Source of the DNA: Dictyobacter alpinus
GTDB taxonomy: Bacteria; Chloroflexota; Ktedonobacteria; Ktedonobacterales; Ktedonobacteraceae
Length of the DNA: 64,000 nt
Direction: 5' to 3'
NCBI RefSeq assembly: GCF_003967575.1
Contig: NZ_BIFT01000002.1
Span: 2,418,001 to 2,482,000, forward strand
Shown: positions 34,727 to 43,696 of the stretch, one piece after another
Layout: each line of letters begins with the position of its first letter
Numbering within the stretch: position 1 is the first letter of the stretch
The notes under the pieces: generated by a model
What the model saw: only the letters and a program-made list of their open reading frames with translations
What the model was told of the DNA's origin: nothing
Databases searched by the model: none
Made by a program: the position numbers and the translations under genes

Positions 34727-35593
34727 ATGATCATTGTGACTGGAGTCAACGGTCAGCTTGGCCGTGGAATAGTAGAGCAACTGCTCGTGCGCGTTCCTGC
34801 CGAGCAAATAGGTGTAAGCGTGCGCGAACCGGAGAAGGCACAACAGCTACAGCAGCGGGGCGTCCGCGTGCGCCGAGGTGATTACGACGATCCCGCCAGT
34901 CTCGCTGAGGCATTTGAAGGAGCAGAACAGGTGCTGATCGTGTCATCGAACACGAGCGGAGAGGTGACCGTTCGCCAGCATCGCGCAGCCATCGACGCAG
35001 CCAGGCAGGTCGGCGCGCGCCGCATACTCTACACCAGCCACGCAGGCTCGTCCCCAAACTCGCTTTTCTCTCCCATGGTTGACCATGCAGCTACCGAGGA
35101 GGCGTTACAGAATTCGGGCGTAGCCTTTACCTCACTGCGCAATGGCTTCTACGCGACGACGACACTCATGTTGCTCGGTAATGCCGTGCAAACAGGTGAA
35201 CTGGTTGCTCCAGAGGATGGACCAGTAGCCTGGACGACCCACGCTGACCTGGCCGAGGTGACAGCGATTGCTCTGAGTAAAGAGGGAAGCCTCGACGGCC
35301 TGACCCCTCCCCTTACCGCTTCAGAAGCAATCGACCTGGAAGGCATCGCAGCCATTGCTGCGGAACTGGCGCAGCGCCCGATCCGTCGGATTATCGTGCC
35401 GGACGCGAAGTATCAAGCAGAACTGGTCGCCCATGGTCTGCCGGTGGAGAGGGCCGACATGCTGCTGGGTATCTTCCGCGCGAGCCGACGAGGTGAATTC
35501 ACCCGGGTCGACCCAACGCTCGCCCGCCTCATTGGTCGACCGCCAGTGTTCTTGCGGGACGTTCTGAAGGCAGCCATCTCACCGGCTGGCTAA
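34727..35593 (+). CDS. NmrA/QorB-like NAD(P)-binding oxidoreductase
   Basis: A 288-residue atypical SDR. The N-terminal MIIVTGVNGQLGRGIVEQLL has the GxxGxxG motif. VREPEKAQQLQQRGVRVRRG is the family segment that selects NADP(H), followed by GDYDDPASLAEAF, as in the QorB quinone reductase and NmrA-like families. It may reduce quinones or act as a redox sensor. ATG behind ATAGGAGAGG. It lies downstream of a MerR-type regulator and is probably induced by it in response to electrophiles or quinones (inference). Confidence 0.85.
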   Translation: MIIVTGVNGQLGRGIVEQLLVRVPAEQIGVSVREPEKAQQLQQRGVRVRRGDYDDPASLAEAFEGAEQVLIVSSNTSGEVTVRQHRAAIDAARQVGARRILYTSHAGSSPNSLFSPMVDHAATEEALQNSGVAFTSLRNGFYATTTLMLLGNAVQTGELVAPEDGPVAWTTHADLAEVTAIALSKEGSLDGLTPPLTASEAIDLEGIAAIAAELAQRPIRRIIVPDAKYQAELVAHGLPVERADMLLGIFRASRRGEFTRVDPTLARLIGRPPVFLRDVLKAAISPAG

Positions 35594-35615
35594 GACTCCG
35601 AAATAGCATCACGCG

Positions 35616-35642
35616 GTGCTCAAGCCAGCCTGGTCTGAGCAC
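35616..35642. terminator. Short hairpin between convergent genes
   Basis: GTGCTCA/TGAGCAC arms (35616-35622, 35636-35642) with a 13-nt loop, in the gap between the genes ending at 35593 and 35669. No T-run. Confidence 0.45.
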
Positions 35643-35668
35643 TGCTGCGACAGAGCATACTGTTCATC

Positions 35669-37273
35669 TCACTTGGTCATAATCGTTGCATCTGCAGTCA
35701 TATTAGGATAGAGCACAACCCCTCGCGTACTTGCTGGATCAATGTGCACAAGCGTGGGGAACGTTGCGCCACTGTTTGGCACAGCGTTTGGCACGATCGC
35801 TCCAACCGTTCCCCTAAACAGACGATTTTCATATGCCTTAAGCTTAAATTGGACCGACTGTCCAATGCGGACCTTGATAATATCGGCTTCGCTGACATTG
35901 AGTAAGATGCAATCAACACGGCTAAGATCGACCAGTTGAATAAATGGCAGGGTTGGGGCACCACCGGGTGCGCCAGATGCGCTATTGACTTGCACTGCAG
36001 GCTGCCCTCCAATTGTGCCATTAATCGCGGTGACTACTCCATCATGCGGCGCGATAAGTGCTGCCTCGGCCAGATTTGTTTGTGCCACATGGAGTTGCGC
36101 CAGCGCCTCGGCCAGCTGTCCCTCGTCCTCCGCAACGTCTTTAGTGGTCTCGCCACGCAGAGGATTATCGATCGCCGGAGGAATTTCAAGCCGGGTAACC
36201 TTGACGCGGCCCTGGGTTGCGGTTACCGCCACCTGGGCATTCGCATACGCCTGTTGCAGGGCTGCCTTATCCTTTTCAACCTGCGCTTTAGCCACCGCAA
36301 CCAGAGCATGGGCATCGGCCACCACCTGCTGGTACTGTGCCTGAGCCGCATTCAAGCAAATCTTCAGGCGTTGTCGTTGTGTCTGTGTATCCGTTCCATT
36401 TCCCGTATCACTCGGCACATTAACGAGTGCAACATCTGGTACTACAGGTATTGGCGTAAAAGAAGTGGGCTTCGGTGTAATCGCAGTGATGGGAGTGGCA
36501 GAATCTGTTGCTGTTGAGGGCGTTATAATGTTGCCAGGAGAAGGCGTGCTTTGGGGATCGGCTTGCTCGGTGGGAGTCGTTGTATCAACGGGAAAATTAA
36601 CCAGACAGTTCACAATACTCAACTTGAGCTGTGCACGACCATTCTTGATTTGTTTGTCCGCCTGGTTTTCAATTACCGCCAATAAAATCTCATCACTTGT
36701 CAGTACTGTCTGCGCGGCGGCAATATTTACCTTTGCCTGTTGTATGGTTGCGTCATTATTGGCCAGAGCCTCATCATACTCTGCTTCGGCCACCCGTACA
36801 TTCTCATCAATCCATTTTAACGTGAGCTTATGGTAGAAAAGTGAAGCCTTTAATTTATGCCGTGCCGCCTCAATGCCAACCTGTGCGGCCACCACCTCGC
36901 TTTTTAATGTGATATCATCGATGCGAGCTAGTAACTGCCCTTGATACACTTTCTGTCCCAACCTGACATCAATCTCAGTGATTTTACCAACGCCATCCCG
37001 AAAAGCTAGATTATAAATGGGACTTTGCAGCAAACCAGATGCCTGTATCGTTTGCATAGCTGGATTATGCATAGCCAGTTGATTCTGATAAGACACAGCC
37101 AACAATGGGTGAAAGAGGATACCAGCAACAACACTTATGAGAAGCACCAGCAAAAGCCCGACCATGATCCAGCGGGGCTGTCTTATCCAGAGTAACGCGA
37201 CACCATCCTGGATATGTTCTTCAGCATCGGCACTTGCCCGCGCACGTACGTGTTTGGGTAAGAGTAAAGACAT
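35669..37273 (-). CDS. HlyD/MacA-type membrane-fusion adaptor protein
   Basis: A 534-residue protein with one N-terminal membrane segment (about 35-56, IMVGLLLVLLISVVAGILF) and a large extracytoplasmic part. A barrel-sandwich (lipoyl-like) half is split by a long coiled-coil hairpin. The first half contains VGKITEIDVRLGQKVYQGQL, and the second half APHDGVVTAINGTIGGQP. A Thr/Pro-rich stretch of about 65 residues (TPTEQADPQSTP) interrupts the hairpin, which is unusual. Such adaptors work with ABC or RND exporters, but none is adjacent, so it is an orphan. ATG behind AAGAGGAGCG. Confidence 0.82.
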   Translation of the reverse strand: MSLLLPKHVRARASADAEEHIQDGVALLWIRQPRWIMVGLLLVLLISVVAGILFHPLLAVSYQNQLAMHNPAMQTIQASGLLQSPIYNLAFRDGVGKITEIDVRLGQKVYQGQLLARIDDITLKSEVVAAQVGIEAARHKLKASLFYHKLTLKWIDENVRVAEAEYDEALANNDATIQQAKVNIAAAQTVLTSDEILLAVIENQADKQIKNGRAQLKLSIVNCLVNFPVDTTTPTEQADPQSTPSPGNIITPSTATDSATPITAITPKPTSFTPIPVVPDVALVNVPSDTGNGTDTQTQRQRLKICLNAAQAQYQQVVADAHALVAVAKAQVEKDKAALQQAYANAQVAVTATQGRVKVTRLEIPPAIDNPLRGETTKDVAEDEGQLAEALAQLHVAQTNLAEAALIAPHDGVVTAINGTIGGQPAVQVNSASGAPGGAPTLPFIQLVDLSRVDCILLNVSEADIIKVRIGQSVQFKLKAYENRLFRGTVGAIVPNAVPNSGATFPTLVHIDPASTRGVVLYPNMTADATIMTK

Positions 37274-37584
37274 GCAACGCTCCTCTTAAGAAAACCATCA
37301 TTAGCTGTACCCCTCTATGTTTGTATCAGCTTAAAATCAGTATAGAGAAACGCTAAAACGACCGGTGGGAATGAAAAATAGTGTTTGATTCTGTTTTATT
37401 GGGGAGCGTGCAGCTAATCGCACTTGGGCGCTAAAGCGCTCCAACGGCTTTTGAGTGTGGTGTAGAATTGTGCGCATTGCGCACAATTCTACACCACACT
37501 CAAAAGAATTATGAGCACGAGAGGCGACCGTTGGAGCACGAAAACAATGTCAGGTGAACTATAGATTTTATGAGAATCAAACAT
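37274..37584. repeat. Intergenic region with dispersed repeat and 28-bp hairpin
   Basis: 37401-37440 is a copy of a 40-base repeat also present at 63639-63678 (33 of 40 identical, all differences transitions). It is followed by a perfect hairpin with 28-bp arms (37448-37475, 37479-37506, 3-nt loop). Outer 10-bp arms GCTCCAACGG/CCGTTGGAGC (37438-37447, 37528-37537) enclose the hairpin. No gene is supported. Confidence 0.8.
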
Positions 37585-38502
37585 TTATGCTGATAGCGTG
37601 CGAAAGGCATTAGTAAGGCAGCGTGCGAAAAGGCGTAGCGCGTCTCCATGGGGATCAAGGTCTGGATCCAGAATGGTTAGATCCATCCCTACCAGGAGTT
37701 CGTTTTCGAATAATCCAATCAGCGTTGCGGTCAGTTCCTCCTCAAAGAGTCCATCGACCTCGGGACAATCGACAGCCGGCATGAGTGAAGCATCCAGGAT
37801 ATCTGCATCAAGATGGAGCCATATACCCTTAATGTCGTGGGCTTGTAAATCTGTGAGAATGTCTTGCATTGTTTTTTTGAAGCCCTGGGCTCTGGCTGTT
37901 TCGATATCTATACACTGCATATGTGTACGCTTGACTTCGTCGATCATCCAGCTAAAAGGCAGATTGGATAAACGATAGCCCAGGACTACCACATCTTCTT
38001 CCTGAATGTAAGGTCCAAGCCCATCAATGGTGGTTAAGCGCGGAGCGCCTTTGCCTGTCACCAGTGCTAAATCCATACCCGCAACCACACCACCTTCGCA
38101 ATTATCAGGATGAAAATAGTCTACGTGTGCATCAAGAAATGTAAGGCCATAGCGCCCGCGACGGGCAAGCGCCAGCGCGCTTCCCAGCAGCACACTACAG
38201 TCGCCCCCGGCGACGATTGGAAAGTGACCGCTGTCCAGCGCCTGACCGACAACATTAGCCAGTTCAAGGGTAAAAGGATGAACCTCTCTAGCATTGAGTG
38301 TTTTGTCCTCGAATTCTTTGGTGGGTGGATGCACGGGACGAGGTAGTTTCGCGAAAGGAAATGCTCCAATTTGTTCTAAAAATCCAGCATCTACGAGCGC
38401 TTGAGGAAGCTTATCACAACCTCTTTCGCGCCCATCGGGATGACGGCTTAGACCGAGGTTGGTGGGTGCAGCAATAAAAGCGAGCGATGTGCTTTTAACC
38501 AT
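37585..38502 (-). CDS. Arginase/agmatinase (ureohydrolase) family protein
   Basis: A 305-residue ureohydrolase. The binuclear Mn site motifs are visible as VAGGDCSVLLG, TFLDAHVDYFHP and LHLDADILDASLMP, with the family order and spacing. GGDCS (not GGDHS) at the first position and LDADILD (not SxDxDxxDP) are departures from the arginase consensus. It may act on another guanidino compound. Divergent from a CGNR-type regulator that begins 107 bases away and may control it. ATG behind AAGGATCTTATTTC. Confidence 0.82.
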   Translation of the reverse strand: MVKSTSLAFIAAPTNLGLSRHPDGRERGCDKLPQALVDAGFLEQIGAFPFAKLPRPVHPPTKEFEDKTLNAREVHPFTLELANVVGQALDSGHFPIVAGGDCSVLLGSALALARRGRYGLTFLDAHVDYFHPDNCEGGVVAGMDLALVTGKGAPRLTTIDGLGPYIQEEDVVVLGYRLSNLPFSWMIDEVKRTHMQCIDIETARAQGFKKTMQDILTDLQAHDIKGIWLHLDADILDASLMPAVDCPEVDGLFEEELTATLIGLFENELLVGMDLTILDPDLDPHGDALRLFARCLTNAFRTLSA

Positions 38503-38608
38503 GAAATAAGATCCTTCCTTCCTTCTTTCTTTCTTTTTTGTAAGGACTATGCTATTCTTTAACCATTACCATAACCATAACATACTTTCGGTAAGGATTC
38601 AATGCAAA

Positions 38609-39160
38609 ATGAAGGATTACTTTAAGAACCTGATACAATTGGCGGAAGATTTTGTAAATACCTATGATCTCTATTTAGAGCAGCCAGAGTGGCTACAAAA
38701 TACTCATGATCTGGAAACATTCCTGCTGAAACATTCCATTAAGTTTAGTGAATCTTTGGGTGAAGAAATACTCCATGAGGCCTATCAGCTACGAGATCAA
38801 TTGCGGATGGTCTATGAGGCAAAAGATGATGAGGATGCGGCGCATATTCTCAATGGATTGTTACGTGGAGCACAATTTCAGGTAAAACTGGTGCATGAGG
38901 ATACGCAGAACTGGCAGGTACAAGTGTGGAATGAGCCGGGGATGGCCCCACTTCAGCAATTACGTGCTGCATCGGCGGTAGGCTTGAGTTATGCATTGGA
39001 ACACTATGGAAAGTCGCGCTTGCGTTCCTGTGCCTCTGAGCCTTGCCGGGATGTGTTTTTGGATACCTCACGCAATGGAACACGGCGTTTCTGTAACGAT
39101 CGGTGCGCCAATCGTTATAACATTGCTGCCTTCAGGGCAAGACAACGTCGTCTGGAATAA
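38609..39160 (+). CDS. CGNR zinc-finger transcriptional regulator (ABATE domain)
   Basis: A 183-residue protein. The N-terminal part resembles the ABATE stress-response domain (LAEDFVNTYDLY). The C-terminus is the CGNR zinc finger: LRSCASEPCRDVFLD, then RRFCNDRCANRYNIAAFRAR, with four Cys and the CANR variant of the signature. These proteins probably bind DNA, but ligands are mostly unknown. ATG 38609 is preferred because GTAAGGATT precedes it; the frame extends upstream to 38549 through a low-complexity His/Asn stretch. ACCAT/AACCAT repeats lie at about 38560-38581 in the divergent region and could be binding sites. Confidence 0.82.
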   Translation: MKDYFKNLIQLAEDFVNTYDLYLEQPEWLQNTHDLETFLLKHSIKFSESLGEEILHEAYQLRDQLRMVYEAKDDEDAAHILNGLLRGAQFQVKLVHEDTQNWQVQVWNEPGMAPLQQLRAASAVGLSYALEHYGKSRLRSCASEPCRDVFLDTSRNGTRRFCNDRCANRYNIAAFRARQRRLE

Positions 39161-39241
39161 GCCCATTATAGGTGTGCAGGCGTGCTGATGAGGAGATGTA
39201 GAGCAAGCACTGCAATGGATCCAGCAATTGCCACGGGTCGG

Positions 39242-39724
39242 TTAGATACACGGTGGGTGGAGGGCGTTGAGGACTTCATGTTGGACCATTGGAGAGGAAT
39301 CATGTCGCAATGTTGCGGCGGTGGCTTCATCTCCTAGTTTTATCAGGGCATGGACGGCGCTGGCGCGGATCAGTGGATTGATGTCCTGGGTGGCCCGCTG
39401 GATTAGTGGAAGGTACGTTGGATCCTGGGTGTTGGCCAGGACGATCAATGCGTTGCGGGCCATGCGGTCTCGACCACTACGCTCAACCAGGACCATGACA
39501 CTTTTGACCCAGGCAAGGCGCCGGGTTGGTTCCTGGCGCACTTCAATCGCACGTGCAAGTTGACCCATCGTGGCGTGATGTCCATCAGTGATCCAATCCC
39601 ACCACGCCTCATTGGCTATCCCTCGCGTACCTGAAAGTTCTTCCGGGTAAACCTCTTCAGTCGAGATATACTTGAAATGCCAATTCATGTCCCTTGTGAG
39701 ATCATACCATTCTGTTCGCTCAAT
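39242..39724 (-). pseudogene. Chimeric relic: monooxygenase alpha-subunit N-terminus joined to QueG-like HEAT repeats
   Basis: The reading frame begins (39724-39593) with HIERTEWYDLTRDMNWHFKY, then a YPEELSGTRGIANEAW segment. This matches the first 45 residues of toluene/alkene multicomponent monooxygenase alpha subunits (T4moA-type WYELTR, FPE, SG and GI landmarks). It then switches to HEAT-like repeats (39517-39260: ERSGRDRMARNALIVLANTQ, NPLIRASAVHAL) like the C-terminus of epoxyqueuosine reductase QueG. The di-iron domain and the QueG cobalamin/FeS domains are absent. No good start codon or ribosome site precedes the monooxygenase part; the open frame extends to 39964 through non-homologous sequence. 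It is either a decayed fusion or a novel small chimeric protein. Confidence 0.5.
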
Positions 39725-40254
39725 ATGCGGTATGAGTAACCTCTTCAATGGGTAGATGTAATAAGCACTTGTTTTTACTTGTTGTAGTAAATTGCTATTT
39801 ATGTGTAGTAAGACGACAGTATTACATGAGAATACATAAATATATACAGAAATGCAAGCTTTGGGTGCTATTCTGCCATTCATTTTTTGTAAGCGCAACC
39901 ATGGACCATGTACCCATCTCCTCATACATCTCACATCACAATAGGTCATCCTTAACATGATCATGATGAGGGACGTTCACGTAGGGCGAGGAGACGGCAA
40001 TCCCCTTGCGGGTTGCCGTCTCCTCGCCCCATGTCAAAGCACCTGTTGACGATCATGATCGCCGTCTCCTCGCCCTCTGTGAAGGTCCCTGAGCATGTCC
40101 ACGATGGTATGCATGTCGTTGCAAAAATTTGAATGACACCCGCAAGCTTTTTATTATCCCCAGGCCTACCTTTGATTGCAGTGAATAATCTTTTGATGTA
40201 TTATAGGGGCGAAAAAGAAGAGTCAACGCATGAAAAGAGGAGTGGTGAGCAGGC
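39725..40254. repeat. Inverted-repeat cluster upstream of the polymerase-like gene
   Basis: A 30-base unit (39969-39998) recurs inverted at 40061-40090 with 27 of 30 matches. A third, shorter inverted copy at 40013-40029 forms a perfect 17-bp hairpin with 39984-40000. GATCATGATC lies at 40051-40060 and an overlapping CATGATCATGATGA at 39957-39970. No gene is supported between 39965 and 40254. The layout resembles an origin or operator array. Confidence 0.7.
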
Positions 40255-42198
40255 ATGGAGCTCAAGGAATTTGAGGAGTCGGTGCAGACGGCGACGGTGG
40301 TGGGGGCAGCCTATGGAATCCACCGCACGACGTTGACGCAGGCAGCAAAAGCTGGCACGTTGGGAAACGGTGTGTATCGTTCTGGTGATGCGTGGTTAAT
40401 CAAGACGGATCATCCTGATTTTTTGGAGTGGTTGCGCGGCCATGAATATCAGCCACGTGTGAAAGGCTATCGACGGAAAATGGCGTCACAGGAAGATGTG
40501 GCCAGCAATGAGCCTGTAGCTGTGCAATTGTCTATGGAGGAGCCAGCGGTGATGATCCCTCCGGAGCCAATTATGGCGCGTGAGGTCCAGGAAATGAATG
40601 CGTTGATTGAAGAGCAACCAGAAGCTGAGGAACAGGAAACTCCAATCTATCCAGCGCGCCAGCGTGTACGGCGGTTGATTGTGTATGTTGATGTGCAGCG
40701 TGGCGAGGGGGTAACGGAAGCAGGGGAGCACTTTACATTTGCTGAGCAGGCTTTGTTATCGGTCGTGTTGGCGCAAATACCTTTTCTGAGAGAAGCTGGC
40801 CAGGTACGTGTGTGGCTCTGCGGGGAACTGCCGACCGATGCCAGTGGATCCTATGAGGGTTGGGTCCTGGAGAGAGCACTGCGACAGTGGTACACGACGG
40901 GAAAGCGTGGGCATTATCTCTCGGATGAGCGCCCTGAGGAGACGGTGGCGCGCTACAGTCGGCGCAGTACTGACCAGGAGATTGAGATTCGCCATGTCTA
41001 CTCCTGGTTTGGGACCGAGGGTACGGCGGGCGAGGCCCGAGAAGCGATCCAGCTCCTCACCCGCTACCTGCAGTTGGTGTTTGGGGATGATGCCAGCGCC
41101 TATGCGACACCCGCGCTCACCTTCCAATCGCTCTGGACCCGGCTTAATCGTATCCAGAAGAAGGAGTTTGCCCCACTCCCGTTGCCGCTCCGCGAGCAGA
41201 TTCGCTCAACGTCTGGTCAAGGCCGCATAGAACTGTGTACGCTGTCCGGGCTCAAAACATTGCCTTCTTTATATTATTATGATGGTATTTTTATGTATAG
41301 CGCGCTGGCATGGGGCTTGCCCACGGAAATTGCCTACCACGATACCCGCAATGAGTACGCTGGGAAAGTGGCGGCGCGCTACCGTATACGGTATACAGTG
41401 CCAACCAGCTGGAGTCATCTAGGCTTGTTTATGACACCACGAGAGCAGGTGACGGGGAACCCGCGTGATCGACACACATGGGCCTTTCCAGGCGCGGAGT
41501 ATGTTGGGAAGACGTACGAGACGTGGGTAGATGGTTCAGAGCTGGATGTGCTTTCGTCAGCGTATCTCACCATCGATCAGGGTTTTGCTGCCTGGAGCGT
41601 TGAGATTCTGGAGCGCATCGTCTTCAAGCCAGAGAAAGAATCGGCTCAGAAGAAGCCGCTGGATGGCATTATTGAGAAACTGGCTACGTTGCGCGAGAAG
41701 GTGGAACGGGATGCATTGGAGGCGCAAGAGCGCACACATGTGTTTCAATTGGTACGTGGTGGTATCCGTAATATTGTGCTTCATGGCATTGGCACCTTCA
41801 ACCGCTCGACGCGGAACGTCACGTATATCATGGGCATGGATGAGCCGGCACCAGCTGATTATACGAGTCGCCGAGAGATCGATGAAGACACCGTCTGGTA
41901 TAGTGTCCCGACGGCAACGGAAGGTTACAGCCAGCAATTTGATCACCCGGAATGGGCAGCGCAAGTCTGGGCACGTTGTCGCGCCCGCATGATTAAAGCC
42001 GCTCTCACCCTACCACGGGAGTCGATCATCGCGATACGGACCGATGCCATTGCCATGACACAGGAACAACCCGTGTGGAATGCCAACACGAAACGAGGCA
42101 CACTACGCTTGAAATGGGCCATCCAGCAGTCGGTGAACGCACCGCATACCTATGAAGCGCTCGATCTGTTGCAGCGGCAACAGGCAACGAACGCCTGA
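40255..42198 (+). CDS. HTH-fused B-family DNA polymerase-like protein
   Basis: A 647-residue protein. Residues 8-60 are a helix-turn-helix of excisionase/MerR style (VVGAAYGIHRTTLTQAAKAG). A variable acidic linker (80-130) follows. Residues 335-620 follow the order of a protein-primed-type PolB palm. A motif A-like YYYDGIFMYSALAWGLP (Asp 343) is followed by TYETWVDGSEL (420-430) and a motif B-like GGIRNIVLHGIGTF (502-515). The helix WAAQVWARCRARMIKAAL then leads to a motif C-like AIRTDAIAM (593-601) with Asp 597 kept and the first Asp of DTD replaced by Arg 595. Exonuclease motifs are not clear. The assignment rests on motif order, not on a search. A second HTH gene follows 16 bases later. 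Confidence 0.6.
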   Translation: MELKEFEESVQTATVVGAAYGIHRTTLTQAAKAGTLGNGVYRSGDAWLIKTDHPDFLEWLRGHEYQPRVKGYRRKMASQEDVASNEPVAVQLSMEEPAVMIPPEPIMAREVQEMNALIEEQPEAEEQETPIYPARQRVRRLIVYVDVQRGEGVTEAGEHFTFAEQALLSVVLAQIPFLREAGQVRVWLCGELPTDASGSYEGWVLERALRQWYTTGKRGHYLSDERPEETVARYSRRSTDQEIEIRHVYSWFGTEGTAGEAREAIQLLTRYLQLVFGDDASAYATPALTFQSLWTRLNRIQKKEFAPLPLPLREQIRSTSGQGRIELCTLSGLKTLPSLYYYDGIFMYSALAWGLPTEIAYHDTRNEYAGKVAARYRIRYTVPTSWSHLGLFMTPREQVTGNPRDRHTWAFPGAEYVGKTYETWVDGSELDVLSSAYLTIDQGFAAWSVEILERIVFKPEKESAQKKPLDGIIEKLATLREKVERDALEAQERTHVFQLVRGGIRNIVLHGIGTFNRSTRNVTYIMGMDEPAPADYTSRREIDEDTVWYSVPTATEGYSQQFDHPEWAAQVWARCRARMIKAALTLPRESIIAIRTDAIAMTQEQPVWNANTKRGTLRLKWAIQQSVNAPHTYEALDLLQRQQATNA

Positions 42199-42214
42199 GG
42201 AAAGAAGGAAATCG

Positions 42215-42844
42215 ATGGCAGAAATGACACCGGCGGCGGATGCGATCGCGGCCCTGATGGCAGACGGCTGGACATACGCCGATATCGGCCGCTCCCTGGG
42301 CATTAACGGCTCTATCATCCGTCAGGCCATTCATCCGAGTCCAAACCAGCGCCAGAAACCGTTAGCCAAGTATGTGCCAGTATTGCGCCAACTCCACGGG
42401 ACGGCTCCTGGTACCAAACCAGCGACATTGCCAGAACGGCGGAAAACGAAAAACGGCAAGGTGGCTAGCGTGCGTCGCGGTATCCGCGAATTCCAAACGA
42501 AGCAAGGCGAGACCCAGTACGCGGCTCGTCTCAAAAAAGGCAGTGCCACCTTACTCAAGTTGCTGGAGTTGGCGGCTCACACCGGGAAGAACGTACGTTG
42601 GGATGTCCTCTTCCAGACGATCCGTACGATCAGCGATGCCACAAAGTCTGGCTGGGTAACCGGCAAGTTGCCCGAAGGTTGGACCGCGGAAACGCTACTC
42701 TCACGTATCGCTCAGCCACAACAAGGGGATAACTGGAAACCCGGTGATGTTAGCGGGGCCCTCATTGCCTTAGCGAAGGAACAGAACGAAGGAGTCGTCT
42801 CCGCGAAAGGTGGTAGTGAGTTTAGCATCTTCACCACACCGTAG
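42215..42844 (+). CDS. HTH protein, partner of the polymerase-like gene
   Basis: A 209-residue basic protein not assigned to a known family. Residues 10-45 form a helix-turn-helix (ADGWTYADIGRSLGINGSII) that may bind DNA. The middle is very basic (RRKTKNGKVASVRRGIRE) and the C-terminus is helical. ATG 42215 follows AAGAAGGAAATCG; the longer frame to 42152 lies inside the upstream gene. It is 16 bases after the polymerase-like gene, so the two form an operon. It could be an initiator, terminal-protein-like or accessory DNA-binding factor; nothing in the sequence decides this. Confidence 0.65.
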   Translation: MAEMTPAADAIAALMADGWTYADIGRSLGINGSIIRQAIHPSPNQRQKPLAKYVPVLRQLHGTAPGTKPATLPERRKTKNGKVASVRRGIREFQTKQGETQYAARLKKGSATLLKLLELAAHTGKNVRWDVLFQTIRTISDATKSGWVTGKLPEGWTAETLLSRIAQPQQGDNWKPGDVSGALIALAKEQNEGVVSAKGGSEFSIFTTP

Positions 42845-42907
42845 GTAGGGGCCGAAGCCTATATGTGAAAAGTGATTGCCTTTTTTGATGAGTCTATGAA
42901 GAAATAG

Positions 42908-43204
42908 TTATCCTCTATGCGTCTGTTCTCTTTTTCTGGTAATGATAGTATGGTGAAGCCACACTATCATTACCAGGACATAACAGAGGGTACATCCCCA
43001 TATATCGATGACATACTTGTCGAAGACACCGATAACCAGCAGATCGGCACCAAGAAACATCAAGAGCAATGTTAGCTGTTTATAGGTTAATTCCATGCTG
43101 CAAAAATCTTTCCAGGATATATGTTGCGTTGAATTATAGCGAGCGCAATTACTGCAAGATAGCCCCCAGATGAGGAGTACTATCAACTCTGTATATCCTA
43201 GCAT
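42908..43204 (-). CDS. Possible small membrane protein
   Basis: A 98-residue frame with two or three hydrophobic segments (LIVLLIWGLSC, TLLLMFLGADLLVIGVF, WGCTLCYVLVMIVWLH) and a basic C-terminus. The first ATG has no ribosome site. ATG 43096 (62 residues, MELTYKQLTLLL) follows GGAAAGATTTTT at acceptable spacing and may be the true start. The 3' end overlaps the hairpin 42936-42976, which weakens the case for coding. Confidence 0.3.
   Translation of the reverse strand: MLGYTELIVLLIWGLSCSNCARYNSTQHISWKDFCSMELTYKQLTLLLMFLGADLLVIGVFDKYVIDIWGCTLCYVLVMIVWLHHTIITRKREQTHRG
42936..42976. terminator. 14-bp hairpin after the polymerase-like operon
   Basis: Perfect arms CTGGTAATGATAGT and complement (42936-42949, 42963-42976) with a 13-nt loop, 92 nt after the stop at 42844. 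No T-run on the plus strand. Confidence 0.5.
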
Positions 43205-43449
43205 GCAGATAGTAAACAGACGCTCAAAAAACTCTGGGTCTCTATCAGAAGTCCCTCAGAAAAACTCATCGCGTCACGAGAAATTTTTATAATCTTGCGG
43301 TGAGAATGTCTATAATATGCTCTAGATAGAACATACACCTCCAGGTTTATACCACAACCGGCTGGGATTTTCTTCAAGCCAGGGGAGGTGTTGGTCTGTC
43401 CAGCCCTCATTGGTTTTTATACGAATATGGATATAAGGGAGGTTCTGCA

Positions 43450-43527
43450 ATGACTACCTGGACAAGTAATGAAAATAGACGCTACCTATCGATCGAAATA
43501 CAAGAAATACAGCGCGACATATGTTGA
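43450..43527 (+). CDS. Possible 25-residue small protein
   Basis: A short frame starting with ATG behind an excellent AAGGGAGG site and ending TGA. The peptide MTTWTSNENRRYLSIEIQEI continues five residues further. It may be a leader peptide or the start of a decayed gene. No homologue is known to me. Confidence 0.25.
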   Translation: MTTWTSNENRRYLSIEIQEIQRDIC

Positions 43528-43696
43528 CCCGATGATAACTCCGCAAGCACATACCGCAACCCTTAAGTTGTTGCCATCCAGATAACGATTCTATTGATCG
43601 CTATATTGGTGCCTCAGTAGATAAGATAGCTGTTGCCAATGATCGGAGTATAGATACAATTCCGTCTCCAGATGCCAGGCCAGTTTGGTTGTTACT

